DNA of 64,000 nucleotides from Brachionus plicatilis (taxonomy: Eukaryota; Rotifera; Eurotatoria; Ploima; Brachionidae), in the NCBI GenBank assembly GCA_010279815.1, contig QEOQ01000413.1:158802-222801 (forward strand). The letters run 5' to 3'. The position numbers were made by a program, and so were the translations under genes. Of the stretch, positions 1 through 10,455 are shown one piece after another. The notes under the pieces are model-generated. The model did no database searches, was not told the DNA's origin, and saw only the letters and a program-made list of their open reading frames with translations. Position 1 is the first letter of the stretch. Every line of letters begins with the position of its first letter.

Positions 1-481
1 CTTTGATCAAAAAAATTCACCGGGGACCAAACTCTTTCAGATATATAATATTTTCTTTTTTTACCACTTCTTCCTTTATCTCTCAGTTCTTGTCATATTT
101 TCTAGAGTATTTTTCACCATCTTAACTTGATTTAAATGAACCTCAAACGAGTGTTCCTCTTTTTTAAAATGTAATAAGTTATCTTATTTTCTGTTTTTGT
201 GACCACTTATTGAGAGAACAAATGACTTATGTCATGCTTCTAAGTTATTATTTGATCTAGGGGTATCATTTAAAACTCTATTGAAAAAATTCCATATTTC
301 AGGTTAACTGGTTCTCGGTGTTTATTTATCGGTAAGGTCTATCTATCGCCTTCATGAAGCAACTTTGGCTTACCTTCAGCGCTAGGTATTATTATGATAC
401 CGAAATCTGATACTTTAAGCTTGTTAGTAACGTCAATTAATTCATCAATATTTTGATCAATCATTTTTTTAAATTTTCTTT
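1..481. other. AT-rich flank, no gene recognised
   Basis: No open frame of note is seen. It lies directly upstream of a retroviral-type zinc knuckle, so part of it may be worn gag sequence of the Ty3/gypsy remnant that follows, but no motif supports this. Confidence 0.4.
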
Positions 482-1095
482 GGTAGTTGCAATTTTTGTG
501 GAAAGTTTGGTCACAAGATTGTGGAATGTTTATGAAGAATTAATCAATCTTTAAGGAAGGAATCGAATGAAAATAGTTTTAAGCGCTATAATAAATTAAG
601 TGAATATCCAACAACATGCAAGCGTACCGAGTTCAATCAAGAGAGAGTTAAAATAAGGGTAGTGGTTATAGTTATAATAACAGATACCGAAGCATTCAAT
701 CAAAAAGTAGTCCAACATTGGCAAAAAGTTATACCATTAATGCTGAATTAGAGGAATACGAAAGTCTAGAGGAGACGACAAATACAATTTATGTCCAAAA
801 TTGTACTCATAATCAAGCATTGAATTTAGGAAGAGTTAGTGCAGCGTTAGAAGTAAACCATGAAGACATACCGATGAACATGTTAATTGATTCAGGAGCA
901 ACAGCGTCCTTTATAAGTCCGATTAGATTACCAAAAGCTATGGCTAATCAATTGGAGCAATTTTTGAACAATAATAGTCAAGTTGTTAGATGGGATCTCA
1001 AGAGAGCCGACTTTACAAAAAGATCAGCACGTAGAACAGAGAAAATCAAATGCGCAACTGGCCAAGTCAAGATAAGGATGAGTCGGAAATTATGA
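482..1095 (+). pseudogene. Ty3/gypsy gag-protease remnant
   Basis: This is the front part of a dead LTR-retrotransposon polyprotein. At 488-529 the bases read as a CCHC zinc knuckle (C-x2-C-x4-H-x4-C, with FCGKFGHK in the middle), the nucleic-acid-binding motif of Gag. An open frame at 718-1095 holds the aspartic-protease active-site motif LIDSGATASFI near residue 57. The two are in separate frames with stops between them. The reverse transcriptase of the same element lies at 2065-2795, displaced by a DNA transposon inserted at 1153-1911. No LTRs were found for it, so the element looks old. Family assignment rests on motif order (zinc knuckle, protease, RT). Confidence 0.75.
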
Positions 1096-1152
1096 GTTTA
1101 TTTTTGCAAATGTGTCAGAAACTGGTATAATGTGTGTCGACTTTATCAAGTA

Positions 1153-1911
1153 CAGTAAAATTCCTCAAAATGAACATCCTCAAATGTGAACACCCCCGTA
1201 AGTGAACGCAAATTCTTTGCGACCGACCAAAATGAACCTTTTAACATGGGCCAAAATCCCTCTAATGTGAACATCCTCAAATGTGAACATTCGGTATGTG
1301 AACACTAAAAAATGGGAAAAAGTGAACAAAAAAAATGAAAACCAAAATTTATTTACTGTCATTTTCAATAATTTTTTTAATAATATTTACATAAAAGTAC
1401 ATATAAAATTAATTTTTAAAAAAATCTACAATTTTAGATTGCTTAATATTAGTTGAATCTAAGAAATTATTTTCGAATGTCGAGAATTATACATTTCAGT
1501 AATCTTATTTTTTTGTTTGAGAATTTTATTTACTGCACCAAGCGATAAGTCGAATTCTTTTGCTAAACTACGCTGTGAACTTTTTGTGGATTCGGCTTTT
1601 AATAAAAGTTTATACTTATCTTCCAAAGTTAATTTTTGGTATTGAATTGGCTTTGAAGTAGACATTTTTGAAATTTATTTTTGAAATGATTTTTGTTTTA
1701 TTATTCAATACAATTTTTATTTACATGCATTATCTGTGTGATTTAATTATTATTATAATTTAAAAATAAACTTAACATTTTTTTGGTTGAATGAAAATCT
1801 CGTAAATGTGAACTGTTCACTTTTACGAGATCGTCCTCAAATGTGAACACCCCCGTAAGTGAACAAAATTTGACCGCGACGGCCGGTGTTCACATTTGAG
1901 GGATTTTACTG
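1153..1911 (-). mobile_element. Tigger/pogo-like DNA transposon, internally deleted
   Basis: The element is bounded by TA dinucleotides (1151-1152 and 1912-1913), the target duplication of the Tc1/mariner/pogo superfamily. The terminal inverted repeats start CAGTAAAAT and read on into CCTCAAA. Inside both ends the short motif TGTGAAC is repeated many times, including a shared stretch with CACCCCCGTAAGTGAAC. Between them lies a minus-strand ORF with a CENP-B-type helix-turn-helix; the DDE catalytic part is missing. It sits between the protease and RT parts of the gypsy remnant, so it inserted into that element. Confidence 0.8.
1459..1665 (-). pseudogene. Tigger/pogo transposase N-terminal HTH (68 aa)
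   Basis: A 68-residue frame starting MSTSKPIQYQKLTLEDKYKL and continuing with SQRSLAKEFDLS and VNKILKQKNKI. This is the usual layout of the CENP-B N-terminal/Psq helix-turn-helix, which binds the transposon's terminal repeats. In full-length family members a second HTH and a DDE nuclease follow; here the frame stops after the first HTH and the right TIR follows, so the copy is non-autonomous. The motif match is clear even though the piece is short. Confidence 0.75.
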
Positions 1912-2064
1912 TATATCATAGCAAATTTAGACTTTAAGAGGGGCCAAATATCGATTAGAGATTAAGATGATGAAAATCGGTTGAATTATATTTCTAAGCG
2001 CGTCAAATAACAATACTGTGATGGAAAATGGAACATTAATCGGAGTAGCAACGAAGCTGAGGTC

Positions 2065-2795
2065 GTGGAAGATCAAGCAGAGGATGTTCAAGATGTTAAG
2101 AAGTCATCCGAACAAGTGGTTAAAATTGATTTTCAAAAATTCAAATTAATAAGGATGTCAGTCAAGGATCGAAACGAGTTGGTTAAGTTAATAATCAAGA
2201 ACGCGGATGTTTTCCAATTGTCAGAATTCGAGATGGGTAATTCGATTGTGACAGAGCATTAATTATAAACAGGTGATACAGTACCGTTTAGGCAAATTGC
2301 TTATAGATTACCTAAAGCAGCTCAGGAAACTAAATCAAGAGACAGTAAAGAATTCATATTCGTTGCCGTGGATAGACGACACAATATATACTTTAGGTCG
2401 GTCAAAATTTTTTAGTACACTAGATTTAGCTAGTGGATATTGGCAAATACCACTAGCTCGAGAAGATAATGAAAAGACAGCATTCATAGCAAACAATAAG
2501 CTCTATCATTCCAGCGTTATGCCGTTTGGTCTTTGTATTGCGTTGTCTACATTCCAAAGACTTTTGGGTACGCTTCTTAAGAACCTGACATGGAAGTCCT
2601 GTCTGGTTTATCAAGACGATGTTATGGTGTATTTAAGGGATTTTATTTCACATCTGTATCGTCTAGATTTTATCATATCAATATTAAAAGTCCTAATTTA
2701 AAGTTGTTTTGGAATGAGTAAAGTGAATTATTTAGAGTTCTGTATAACAAGTGGTGGGTTAAAACCTGATCAAGCTAAGACAAAAGGAATTCCAA
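2065..2795 (+). pseudogene. Ty3/gypsy reverse transcriptase remnant
   Basis: Three reading-frame segments together give a gypsy-type RT. Positions 2065-2262 cover the linker before RT. Around 2275-2345 another frame reads TVPFRQIAYRLPKAAQE, the usual entry to the RT fingers. Positions 2273-2701 contain FFSTLDLASGYWQIPL, MPFGLC and the catalytic box as VYQDDVMVY. Positions 2705-2795 carry the thumb (FGMSKVNYLEFCITSGGLKP). The second catalytic position of the box, normally Leu or Ile before DD, is Gln here. Frameshifts separate the segments and integrase is not seen. It continues the gag-protease remnant upstream. Confidence 0.85.
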
Positions 2796-3107
2796 AAATG
2801 GATATTATTAAAAACAATATTACAATTTATATTATGATCTCTTGATCTTAATCTCAAAAATCAATTTGCCTATATGCAGACTTTTCTCACTTCATTAAGC
2901 AAATAGAAAAAAAAAGACTTGTTTTTTCCAAATAAAATAATGAACACATCATGTTCAATTTGAAAAAAAATTTAAAAACAGACAATTTCATCATTTTTAT
3001 TTATATTTTAATCAATTAAGTTTTGATCATTTGATCATGATCATTAACTTCAAGTTGACCTAATCAAACTCTTTCTCAAGGTCAAAAAATATTCGACCAG
3101 TTATTTA
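2796..3107. repeat. Fragment of MITE family A and AT-rich spacer
   Basis: About 2805-2870 matches the terminal part of MITE family A (ending in TCAATTTGCC). The bases beyond it resemble the flank of another copy near 20244, so a longer piece was copied. A run rich in GATCA occurs near 3030. The remainder up to the LTR shows nothing recognisable. Confidence 0.5.
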
Positions 3108-3279
3108 TGTAACACCCCACTCACCCCGGTCCGCTCCTGGACAGGTTTAAATATAATATTTCTTTCTTTATATTATTATGTTTTGTGTTTAGTTTTTAGT
3201 TTTAGTTTTTTTTGTTGAAATAAAAGAATTACAGAACTTTGTTCTTTTTTTGTTTTATTTAATAGCTCACGCTATTAAA
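3108..3279 (+). repeat. 5' LTR (172 bp)
   Basis: Starts TGTAACACCCC and ends GCTCACGCTATTAAA, matching 5654-5825 along its length apart from small differences in the GGTCC...GACAGG segment. A related solo LTR lies at 44814-44987. Confidence 0.85.
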
Positions 3280-3280
3280 T

Positions 3281-3297
3281 TGGTGGCAGCGGTAAAG
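3281..3297 (+). promoter_or_regulatory. Primer-binding site
   Basis: TGGTGGCAGCGGT follows the 5' LTR. TGG at the start is complementary to the CCA end of a tRNA, as needed to prime minus-strand synthesis. The tRNA species was not identified. Confidence 0.6.
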
Positions 3298-3335
3298 AAG
3301 TTTTTCCACGAGGATTTTTTTTATCCTATTTAATC

Positions 3336-5012
3336 ATGGACAGGAGGGATTGGTATATGTCGCTAAATGTCCAGTTATGTACTGCAAGCCTAGGATTTGC
3401 AGTTTTTCTATATTTTGTTTTTTTGTTCAACGGAGTTTTAGGTGTTGTGGTGGTGGTAGCTACAGTAATATCTGTCACGTTTGGAATGAGGTGGTTACAG
3501 AACGTGTCAATCGGTAAACCTATTGAACGTCGTCGTCACGACTCCAGGGAGTTTGAATTGACACAAGTCAATAGATCATTAATTAATATCAAGCGAGAAG
3601 AAGAAGATGCGAAGGAAAATCTTGAGCGGGCGCTTACGCCACGGACTACAACAACGCAAAAATCAAAATGGTGTCAGGTAGAAAAGGAAAACTCAGATTA
3701 CAAACCACGAGACCAAGACGTGGCGAGACGAGTTGAGATGAAATTAGAACCAGAAGGCGTACAGACAACCCTTGGATCATATCATTTTGAATTTAACGGT
3801 TCTCGTCCATTTCAAGTAGACAGCAAGTGGCCTGAAACGCCCCGACGCCCAGCTGGACTGTTCGAATCCTTTAATTACAATGAAGGCTTCACCAACGTTT
3901 CTGATCTGAACACAGGTATACAGGACAATACTGTCATCCAACCCGTGAAGAACTCACAAACCGAACAAACCCCTAAAGTCGGGTTTACCCTTCTCGGAGA
4001 AGAAAATCCGTCTATCAAGAACCATTGTTTTGACCCATTTTCAGTTGATCGGGAACCGAATAAGACTACAACCAACGCACAACGGATTTCCGAAACAAAC
4101 ATCAATCCGACTGAAACGAGACCTCGTTGGATCACGGGTGATGCGCTCCTAGACAACTATACGACGAGTATTCCCAGTGTTTTACAAGAGCAGATGCTAT
4201 TCAAAGACTCTTGTTTTCGCCCCAGTCGGTACTCGCGCTCGATGGACCTGAACACATGGTGGAAAAGGTTTGAGATCTTTGTTAAAAATGCACACGTCCC
4301 GTTGAAATCTTTACGTTCCGTATTACTCTCGTTTCTCGACCACGATTGCATGCCAGTTTTCGAAAATTGCACGCCCGAACGGACAGCCGGTTTAGATGAA
4401 CTAAAAGATCAAATGTACAAATTGTTCGCAGTTTGTGAAGAAATCAAAGTGGTTTCGTTTGCTAATTTCTTCAGTAGGAAACAATTTCGGGATGAGGAAA
4501 CCAAGTCGTATTTCTCAGAGTTGTGGCGACTCGCTAAAATCGCATTTAAAAATGAACCGTGCATAGATCATGACCGTTGCGTGCGGGACCGTTTCATCAG
4601 CGGTCTATGCGATTCGTACCTTGTTATGCAGATAACGTCTAATAAGCCTAATACCAGTTTAGAAGCCCTTAACTCTACCATGAAGTTGATGGCCCACTTA
4701 AACTCGTGGAGGACAAACCTCCCACCTCCGACAAGCACCCCGCCTTTCCCAGGGCATCCTTACAGGGAATTTTCCGACTACAAGGACACGAATATTGTAC
4801 AACCAAACATTACATGCCATTATTGTAAAAAGCCGGGACATTTCATCGCGGAATGCCAAGCGCGTCTGTCAAAGATTAATCACTACCGACAGGGGAAACA
4901 TCAAAATGGATACCCGAATGATCAACACCCGCCTACGGTTTCCAATGTGGTCATAAACAGTGTTATGATGAAAGCATACAGGGAGATTGTAACATCAACG
5001 GACGTAGAGTGA
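3336..5012 (+). CDS. Gag protein with N-terminal membrane segments
   Basis: A 558-residue intact frame beginning at the first ATG after the primer-binding site. Residues about 12-50 are strongly hydrophobic (two probable membrane segments, with VVVVVATVISVTFG in the second), unusual for Gag and possibly a membrane anchor. The middle (about residues 300-430) has the helical, Trp- and Phe-rich character of a retrotransposon capsid, with WWKRFEIFV near its start. A CCHC knuckle, CHYCKKPGHFIAEC, lies at 4815-4856 (about residue 494). The stop TGA at 5010-5012 falls inside an overlap with the protease frame, which is in the -1 frame. Gag packages the element RNA into virus-like particles. Confidence 0.8.
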   Translation: MDRRDWYMSLNVQLCTASLGFAVFLYFVFLFNGVLGVVVVVATVISVTFGMRWLQNVSIGKPIERRRHDSREFELTQVNRSLINIKREEEDAKENLERALTPRTTTTQKSKWCQVEKENSDYKPRDQDVARRVEMKLEPEGVQTTLGSYHFEFNGSRPFQVDSKWPETPRRPAGLFESFNYNEGFTNVSDLNTGIQDNTVIQPVKNSQTEQTPKVGFTLLGEENPSIKNHCFDPFSVDREPNKTTTNAQRISETNINPTETRPRWITGDALLDNYTTSIPSVLQEQMLFKDSCFRPSRYSRSMDLNTWWKRFEIFVKNAHVPLKSLRSVLLSFLDHDCMPVFENCTPERTAGLDELKDQMYKLFAVCEEIKVVSFANFFSRKQFRDEETKSYFSELWRLAKIAFKNEPCIDHDRCVRDRFISGLCDSYLVMQITSNKPNTSLEALNSTMKLMAHLNSWRTNLPPPTSTPPFPGHPYREFSDYKDTNIVQPNITCHYCKKPGHFIAECQARLSKINHYRQGKHQNGYPNDQHPPTVSNVVINSVMMKAYREIVTSTDVE

Positions 5013-5275
5013 GATTTTTATTCGATACCGGGACGGTTAAAACAATCGTTTCGGAGAGGGTGTGGAAACAAGTCAGCCGGAACGACATTAAGGTGAGACC
5101 GATTTATGGAAAAATGGAGACTTGTAACGGGGGTCCACTACTGATTGTCGGCGCCAGCAAGTGTCAACCACAACTCCAGAATTTTTGCGGTCAGGTTGAA
5201 GTAATAATTGTTAAGCAGTTAAAACATGACTGTCTCCTTGACTTGACGTTACGCCACCTAAGGAGCCACCAGTGA
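4961..5275 (+). CDS. Retropepsin-like protease, start of Pol
   Basis: This frame is in -1 relative to gag and is open well upstream of the gag stop, so translation probably enters by -1 frameshifting in the overlap. The stretch NGRRVRFLFDTGTVKTIV contains the active-site DTG at 5024-5032 after a hydrophobic strand, as in retropepsins, which cleave Gag and Pol. After about 88 further codons the frame closes at 5275 and a Pro-rich frame (5272-5520) leads into the N gap. RT, RNase H and integrase are not visible and would lie in the unsequenced part. Confidence 0.65.
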   Translation, partial: CYDESIQGDCNINGRRVRFLFDTGTVKTIVSERVWKQVSRNDIKVRPIYGKMETCNGGPLLIVGASKCQPQLQNFCGQVEVIIVKQLKHDCLLDLTLRHLRSHQ

Positions 5276-5520
5276 AGACGTCAAGTCAAGTTACGCTGAA
5301 AACACCCACCATCTCGGCCCAGAACGACAATGTCATTCACCACCAAAACCCCCATCCCGAACCACCAACAATATACATATATCCGAAAGTGGTGGTGAAA
5401 GTGGACACTGAGTCTCTGATATCCAGACTTGGATTAGGCAGAGCCCGACTGTATCGCCCCGTCTCCGCCCTTACATTGCCAACTCCAAGGGCGGGTCCCT
5501 CCGCACCTTCCCAGGAATCG

Positions 5521-5572
5521 NNNNNNNNNNNNNNNNNNNNNNNNNNNNNNNNNNNNNNNNNNNNNNNNNNNN
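5521..5572. other. Assembly gap of 52 N
   Basis: A run of 52 undetermined bases inside the LTR element. Because protease is on the left and a short C-terminal coding stretch on the right, the true missing length may be several kilobases of pol. Confidence 0.9.
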
Positions 5573-5653
5573 TTGAGGTCGGACGCTCTAGCTGAAGAGT
5601 TACAGTGCCACCCTCGACATCGGGAGATGTCTCTCATGTAGAGGGGGGAGCAA
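5573..5653 (+). pseudogene. C-terminal end of a Pol frame plus polypurine tract
   Basis: Positions 5573-5641 are open for 22 codons (LRSDALAEELQCH at the start) to a TAG, then a purine run (5641-5650) leads straight into the 3' LTR. This is where the end of integrase and the plus-strand primer are expected. The coding call depends on position only. Confidence 0.5.
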
Positions 5654-5825
5654 TGTAACACCCCACTCACCCCGGTCCCCGCCTCGACAGGTTTAAATAT
5701 ATTATTTCTTTCTTTATACAATTATGTTTAGTGTTTAGTTTTTAGTTTTGGTTTTTTTTGTTGAAATAAAAGAATTACAGAACTTTGTTCTTTTTTTGTT
5801 TTATTTAATAGCTCACGCTATTAAA
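5654..5825 (+). repeat. 3' LTR (172 bp)
   Basis: Same length and ends as the 5' LTR at 3108-3279. Followed by TTTA, the repeated target bases. Confidence 0.85.
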
Positions 5826-5829
5826 TTTA

Positions 5830-6180
5830 TTTTAATCCATTGATAAAATCGGAAACTTATATTTCTATAAATTGGTTTATTTAAGAGTTTATTTTGAAAT
5901 TTTTTAATTCAAAAGTATTTGTTTTTAGCACAAAAAATTATAATAAAACATTAAAAATGAATTAAAAGTATTAAAATTTAAAATAAGTAATAAATGAAAA
6001 GATCGATCTTTTTTAAAAATATTTTTGGAAAGGATTATTTTAATTTTTTAAATCAACATAACATACAAAGCATTTTACATTAAAATTATTTAAATAAATA
6101 TAAAGTTTTTTTTTAATATTAAATGAAAAACTCTTTGAATTGATATGATAAATTGAATTGATCATCAAGTTCAAGATGCC
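5830..6180. repeat. MITE family B, truncated copy
   Basis: Segments such as CCATTGATAAAATCG, TTCAAAAGTATTTG and the end TTCAAGATGCC match the 527-bp family B element at 46177-46703. The left part is missing where the LTR element abuts. No coding potential is seen; 6181-6364 also shows none. Confidence 0.6.
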
Positions 6181-6364
6181 ATCTATTATAGCTTTTTTGA
6201 CATTTTTTATTTACAAAGTGTGGATTTTTATTTATAATGTATTTACTTACAATTAAAATTTTTAAACAAATAAACCCCATTTATTTTAATTAATTATATT
6301 AAAAGCAAAAAAGTTTGAAAAAAGTTTAAAAGCAAAATTCAATCTGGCTTTTAACTTAAAAATC

Positions 6365-8531
6365 TTAATATTTTTTATGCATCTTTCCTTTATGAATTGC
6401 TAATCCATGCTGAGTTTCAAAATTTCGTTCACACTCATCACATGTCTAAAAATAATTTTATTATATTCAATGCTTTTTTATTTTACTTTATATTTTACGA
6501 ATGAATCACAATCAACATTATTTAGATATGATCTATTTTTATGCATCTTTCCTGTGTGAATGGCTAATCCATGCTTATTTTTAAAAGGGTCTCCACACAA
6601 TTCACATATCTGTTAATAATATATTAATTAGAATTTTATTTGTTTTAAATTATTTAAATTTTATTACGACTGATTCGTCCTCATCTGCGTTTCTAAATGG
6701 CACAACATCAAGATCTCTTTCTAAGAAATTGAAATTATAGGTAATTGATCTTGGTGGGTTTTTTTCAATTCTTTCAAGTACATCTTTTTTTTTTTTTAAT
6801 TCATCCTGGTCAATTTTGTTTTTCACATGTGTTTTTAATGATTCATAATTTTTTCCATAATAATTTTTCCAGCTACTATTTTCCGGTTCATTTATACCAA
6901 GATATGAATATTGTTTCTCAAAATTAGAAACTAAAACTTCATAGTGCAATAAAGTGATTAAATGTTGTTTGTCACATTCAAGTCGTATCGAATTCCATTC
7001 TTTTTCTAAATATTTCTCAAGAAATTTTTTACGAAAATCTAAATTTTCTCTTAATTTTTTTAATTTTTCTTCACACAGAGTCAAATTGATAATCGATTCT
7101 GATTTATTGGTACAAAAATCTTTTACTTTTTCTTTGAATTCACCAAATAGTTTGTTGCCTAGATCATTTTCAAAGCTTTCAAAATTTTCAATAAAACTTG
7201 CACTTAATAATCTCTCGTTCATTCTATTTTTATAATTAATTTCCAAATTTTGAAATTCATCATCACATAATTTTTCAATCATCATTTTATTTTTTTTAAT
7301 ATAATCATAGAATTTTCCACTATTATCTTTTTTGTTCAAACAAAAAGAAATAAAAAGATCTTCATATTCTTTATAATAATTTTCTTCTATTTTTTTCTTT
7401 AATTCATCTAAGCATTCATTTCGAGCTTTTTCTTCAATAGAATTCATTGATTCCCATTTCATCGGAAGATTAGAAAAAACACTATTTAATTTATCTGAAT
7501 ATTTCTTCTCTATTTCATCTAAATTTCGATTAGATTCTATTTTGATCAAATAGTCAACCATGTCTACGACCAATATTGTTTTTTCATCATTTAAATTTTC
7601 GACAACTTTTCTAATAAATTCTGAGTATATTTTTCCTTTTAATTTTTTCTCATTAAACATTTTTATTTGCACATTTTCCTTTATTTTCTGGCAAAGTTTA
7701 TTCATTTCATCATAGAACTCACCGCTAAAATCGTCCCATTTATAATTTTCGATTGCAAGTAAAATCTTTTTACTCGAAAGACCATTTGGATGTTCCAAAT
7801 CAGGGAGTGGCAAATAGAATCCGTCAATGTTTTTAAATGAATTGACGAAACAATCTTTGGTTTTATTTAAATTTTCAGAATCAAAATGAGTTTTCATAAA
7901 TTTTCTCAGTGCGTCACAACCAGCATTTTCATTTTTAATTTCAAATTTATAATCTCTGCAAACCCACATTAATTGTGGAAAATCATTCATGTCCATTTCA
8001 GTTGAGGAATTTTTTCTAATTTGTTTTGAAATTTGTGTTACAAAACTTAATTTTTCTAGATCATCTCTTGTGTATGTTCCGTTTGTATTGTAAATAAAAT
8101 ATGAACTCAATAAAAGACTTAAAACAAATATTTTATGATCCCATTCTTTTGACGCTTCTTTTGACTCAAGACCCTTAAAAAAAATATTTATCCTAAAAAG
8201 TAAAAAGAAATTTTACTTCAGTATCAAGTAAAATTAGTTTCATTTTTTCTCCATTCTTATTTGAGTGATCGATTATTTTAGTGGACATGTAAATTCCTTT
8301 AGTGCATGGCTCGTCAATATGACTGATTTCGAATCCGTTTTGCGATTCAATACCAATCAGCCTATTAAGCATAAATGACTTGCCCAGTCTTTTTTTTCCA
8401 ACAGTAACTATCACCCCAATTTGATCATTTAAATTTTGAATAATTTCCAAAGCTTCATCATTGATAACTAATAAACCTTTTTTATTTTGTTCTATCAATT
8501 GAATTACGTTTTTGTTTTTATTAGTATTCAT
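6365..8531 (-). CDS. Guanylate-binding-protein-like GTPase fused to two C2H2 zinc fingers
   Basis: Four exons read from right to left: 8217-8531, 6668-8173, 6499-6609 and 6365-6445. The introns are 43, 58 and 53 bp, all GT-AG and all phase 0, giving 670 residues. Exon 1 carries the P-loop GKKRLGKS (residues 45-52) and ends at DTE, with the Gly of the DxxG-type motif at the start of exon 2. SSYFIYNTNG follows, then the GBP-type base-recognition RD at 178-179. The long remainder of exon 2 is helical and Lys/Glu-rich, like the GBP stalk. Exons 3 and 4 each encode a C2H2 finger (CELCGDPF...H...H and CDECERNF...H...H) with the shared core KHGLAIH or QHGLAIH, and the gene stops soon after. GBPs are dynamin-type GTPases of innate immunity; zinc fingers at their C terminus are unexpected. 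Function beyond GTP binding is inferred. Confidence 0.8.
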
Positions 8532-9732
8532 TATTATAAAACTTTAATTAACAATTTGTCAATGTTTTTCTAAATTCTTTAAAAATGTAGCTTTTTTTTA
8601 ACTGAATAAATAAAAAAGAATTTAAATAAATTTCTAACAAAATTAAAACTACAGCTATAGAAACAGGCATTTTTAAACTTTTTTGCATTTAAAGTGATTT
8701 TATTTCTAAATTTTGTGATCGATTATGATTACATTTTAGAAGCTTTAGAATTTTTTTCTAGAAATAAAGATTAAAAAATTTCTAATTTATAATAAAGAGC
8801 AAACTTCTTAAAAATAATTAAACAGGTATATAATTATTACCCTTGTCAAATTCAAGCTAAAAAAAACTAAAAAAATTTGAAAAAGTTAAAAAAATGGCTG
8901 AAATAATTTCCAAAGCTTTATCATTATTAACTAATTTACCTTTATTTTGGTTTTTTGGCTTTCATTTTTACTCTAAATCCTATGAAGAAGCGAAAGTTTT
9001 CTTAATTTGTAAAAAGACTAATTATTAATAAAAAAAAATGGCGATTTATTATTTTTTAACTAAAATTACTGAAACTTTAACTAATATTACTAAAAAAAAT
9101 TTTTTTTTCCTAAATTTGCATGACTGATATTATTCTTATTAATTTTTCTAAATCGTATTAAAATTATAAATTAAACATAATTATACTTTAAAAAAAATAA
9201 AAATCAGCAGATAGACGTTTAACTCGATTTTGAGCATCTTTTTAAGCCATAGAAGGTTGTTTTGTACAATTAGATTTTTTTTTGAATTAGAACAATATTT
9301 GGATAATTAAGAATATTATGGTATGAATTTTGATGAAAAATGTGAGTTCTGTTTTCTGGTTTCTAATTAACATCTCAATAATTCTTGGCTTATTACAATT
9401 TGGTTCATATAGAGGCAAAGGATAAATAAAAATTTTTAAAAAAATTAAATAAAAAATTATTTTTTTTTAAATTTAATTAAATATTGGAAAAACTAGCATC
9501 AAACTTGATTTTTAAAATAAATTCATATTTTTAAAATAAACTAAGTAATTTTATGAAATGTAAGTCATTTTTATATTCATCTAGTAAAATTGGTAAAAAA
9601 TCAGTAATTTTAGTGAATGAATTAGCACACGCCAAAAAAAATCTATTGTTAATTGTTTTTTAATTTTAAAAAATGCTTTAATAATTAACTAAAAAAAAAC
9701 ATTTAAGCATTTATGATAGAAATTTGAAAAAT
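8298..9732. repeat. Inverted duplication, left arm
   Basis: From within exon 1 of the GTPase gene outwards, 8298 to about 9032 matches the reverse complement of about 10550-11322, nearly base for base. A further matching block is 9637-9732 against 10456-10551. The segment 9033-9636 is present only in this arm, so it was inserted here or lost from the other arm. The arm carries the gene's upstream region. Confidence 0.8.
8891..8940 (-). pseudogene. Degenerate third copy of GTPase exon 1
   Basis: On the minus strand this reads GKLVNNDKALEIIS, close to GLLVINDEALEIIQ in exon 1 of the adjacent GTPase. The same relic is at 10668-10715 on the plus strand inside the other arm, so it is older than the inverted duplication. 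Confidence 0.5.
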
Positions 9733-10455
9733 GAAAACATGTTTGCTTTTTATTTAAAATACAAAAATCTAAATGCTTTTAATAAAAAAAATCAAAAAAT
9801 AAGCTTTTCTTTATTATTGTTGCTAAGCAATGCGTAAAAAATCATTTATGAGTCTTTTATATTTTAGTAATAATAAAAAATCTCATTCACATTATATTTA
9901 ATACCTGAGAAAAAGAAAATAAATTAGAAAATACTTAAAAAAAGGGCGCAAATCAATATTAAAGAAAAAAATTCTGATTAAATGTTTCTTTTTGATATTT
10001 TTTAAAAGATTTTGAACAGATATTTTTTAAAATACTAGCAGCAAATTTTCTTTTTCTTTGGTTTTCTAAAATAAAAAATTTTGAAAAAATTGCTCCCAAC
10101 TTCAAGTCTCTAAATGTGGGAAGTTAATATTTATTAAAAATTTTTCCAATAACCTCCCATGACTTAATTCAAGAAAGGATCTTGGCCAAGATCTGGTCAA
10201 GAATCTTGACTTGTTACTTTACATTTTCTTTTTAAGAATCTTTATGAGTTCAGTTCACCTTTTTTTTAAGATCAGTAAACGATCTTTAAGATTCCAGTAA
10301 GCCAAAATAAAATTTAAAAAAACATTTGGATTCTAATACAGACGTTCCTCCGTATAATGAGACCCCATAAAACGTGATACTCTTAATAATGACATTTTAC
10401 CTGGAACCGATTACGAGTAATACAAAAAGATATAAAAATGTATTAACTAAATATT
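9733..10455. other. Palindrome spacer with a Tigger-like end
   Basis: Spacer between the two inverted arms. At about 10339-10430 a run beginning CAGACGTTCCTCCGTATAATG resembles the terminal repeat of Tigger-type elements, but no partner end or coding part was found. The rest is AT-rich with no gene seen. Confidence 0.35.

Larger units (their letters stand above)
3108..5825 (+). mobile_element. LTR retrotransposon, pol mostly hidden by an assembly gap
   Basis: Two 172-bp LTRs (3108-3279 and 5654-5825) begin TGTAACACCCC and end CTATTAAA. They differ at only a few places, so insertion was fairly recent. TTTA flanks both sides (3104-3107 and 5826-5829), a 4-bp target duplication. Directly after the left LTR is a primer-binding-type sequence (TGGTGGCAGCGGT), and directly before the right LTR is a purine tract. 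Between lie gag, a protease frame, a 52-N gap and the last codons of an ORF. Gag with a zinc knuckle followed by a DTG protease in the -1 frame suggests the Ty3/gypsy group. Confidence 0.85.
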
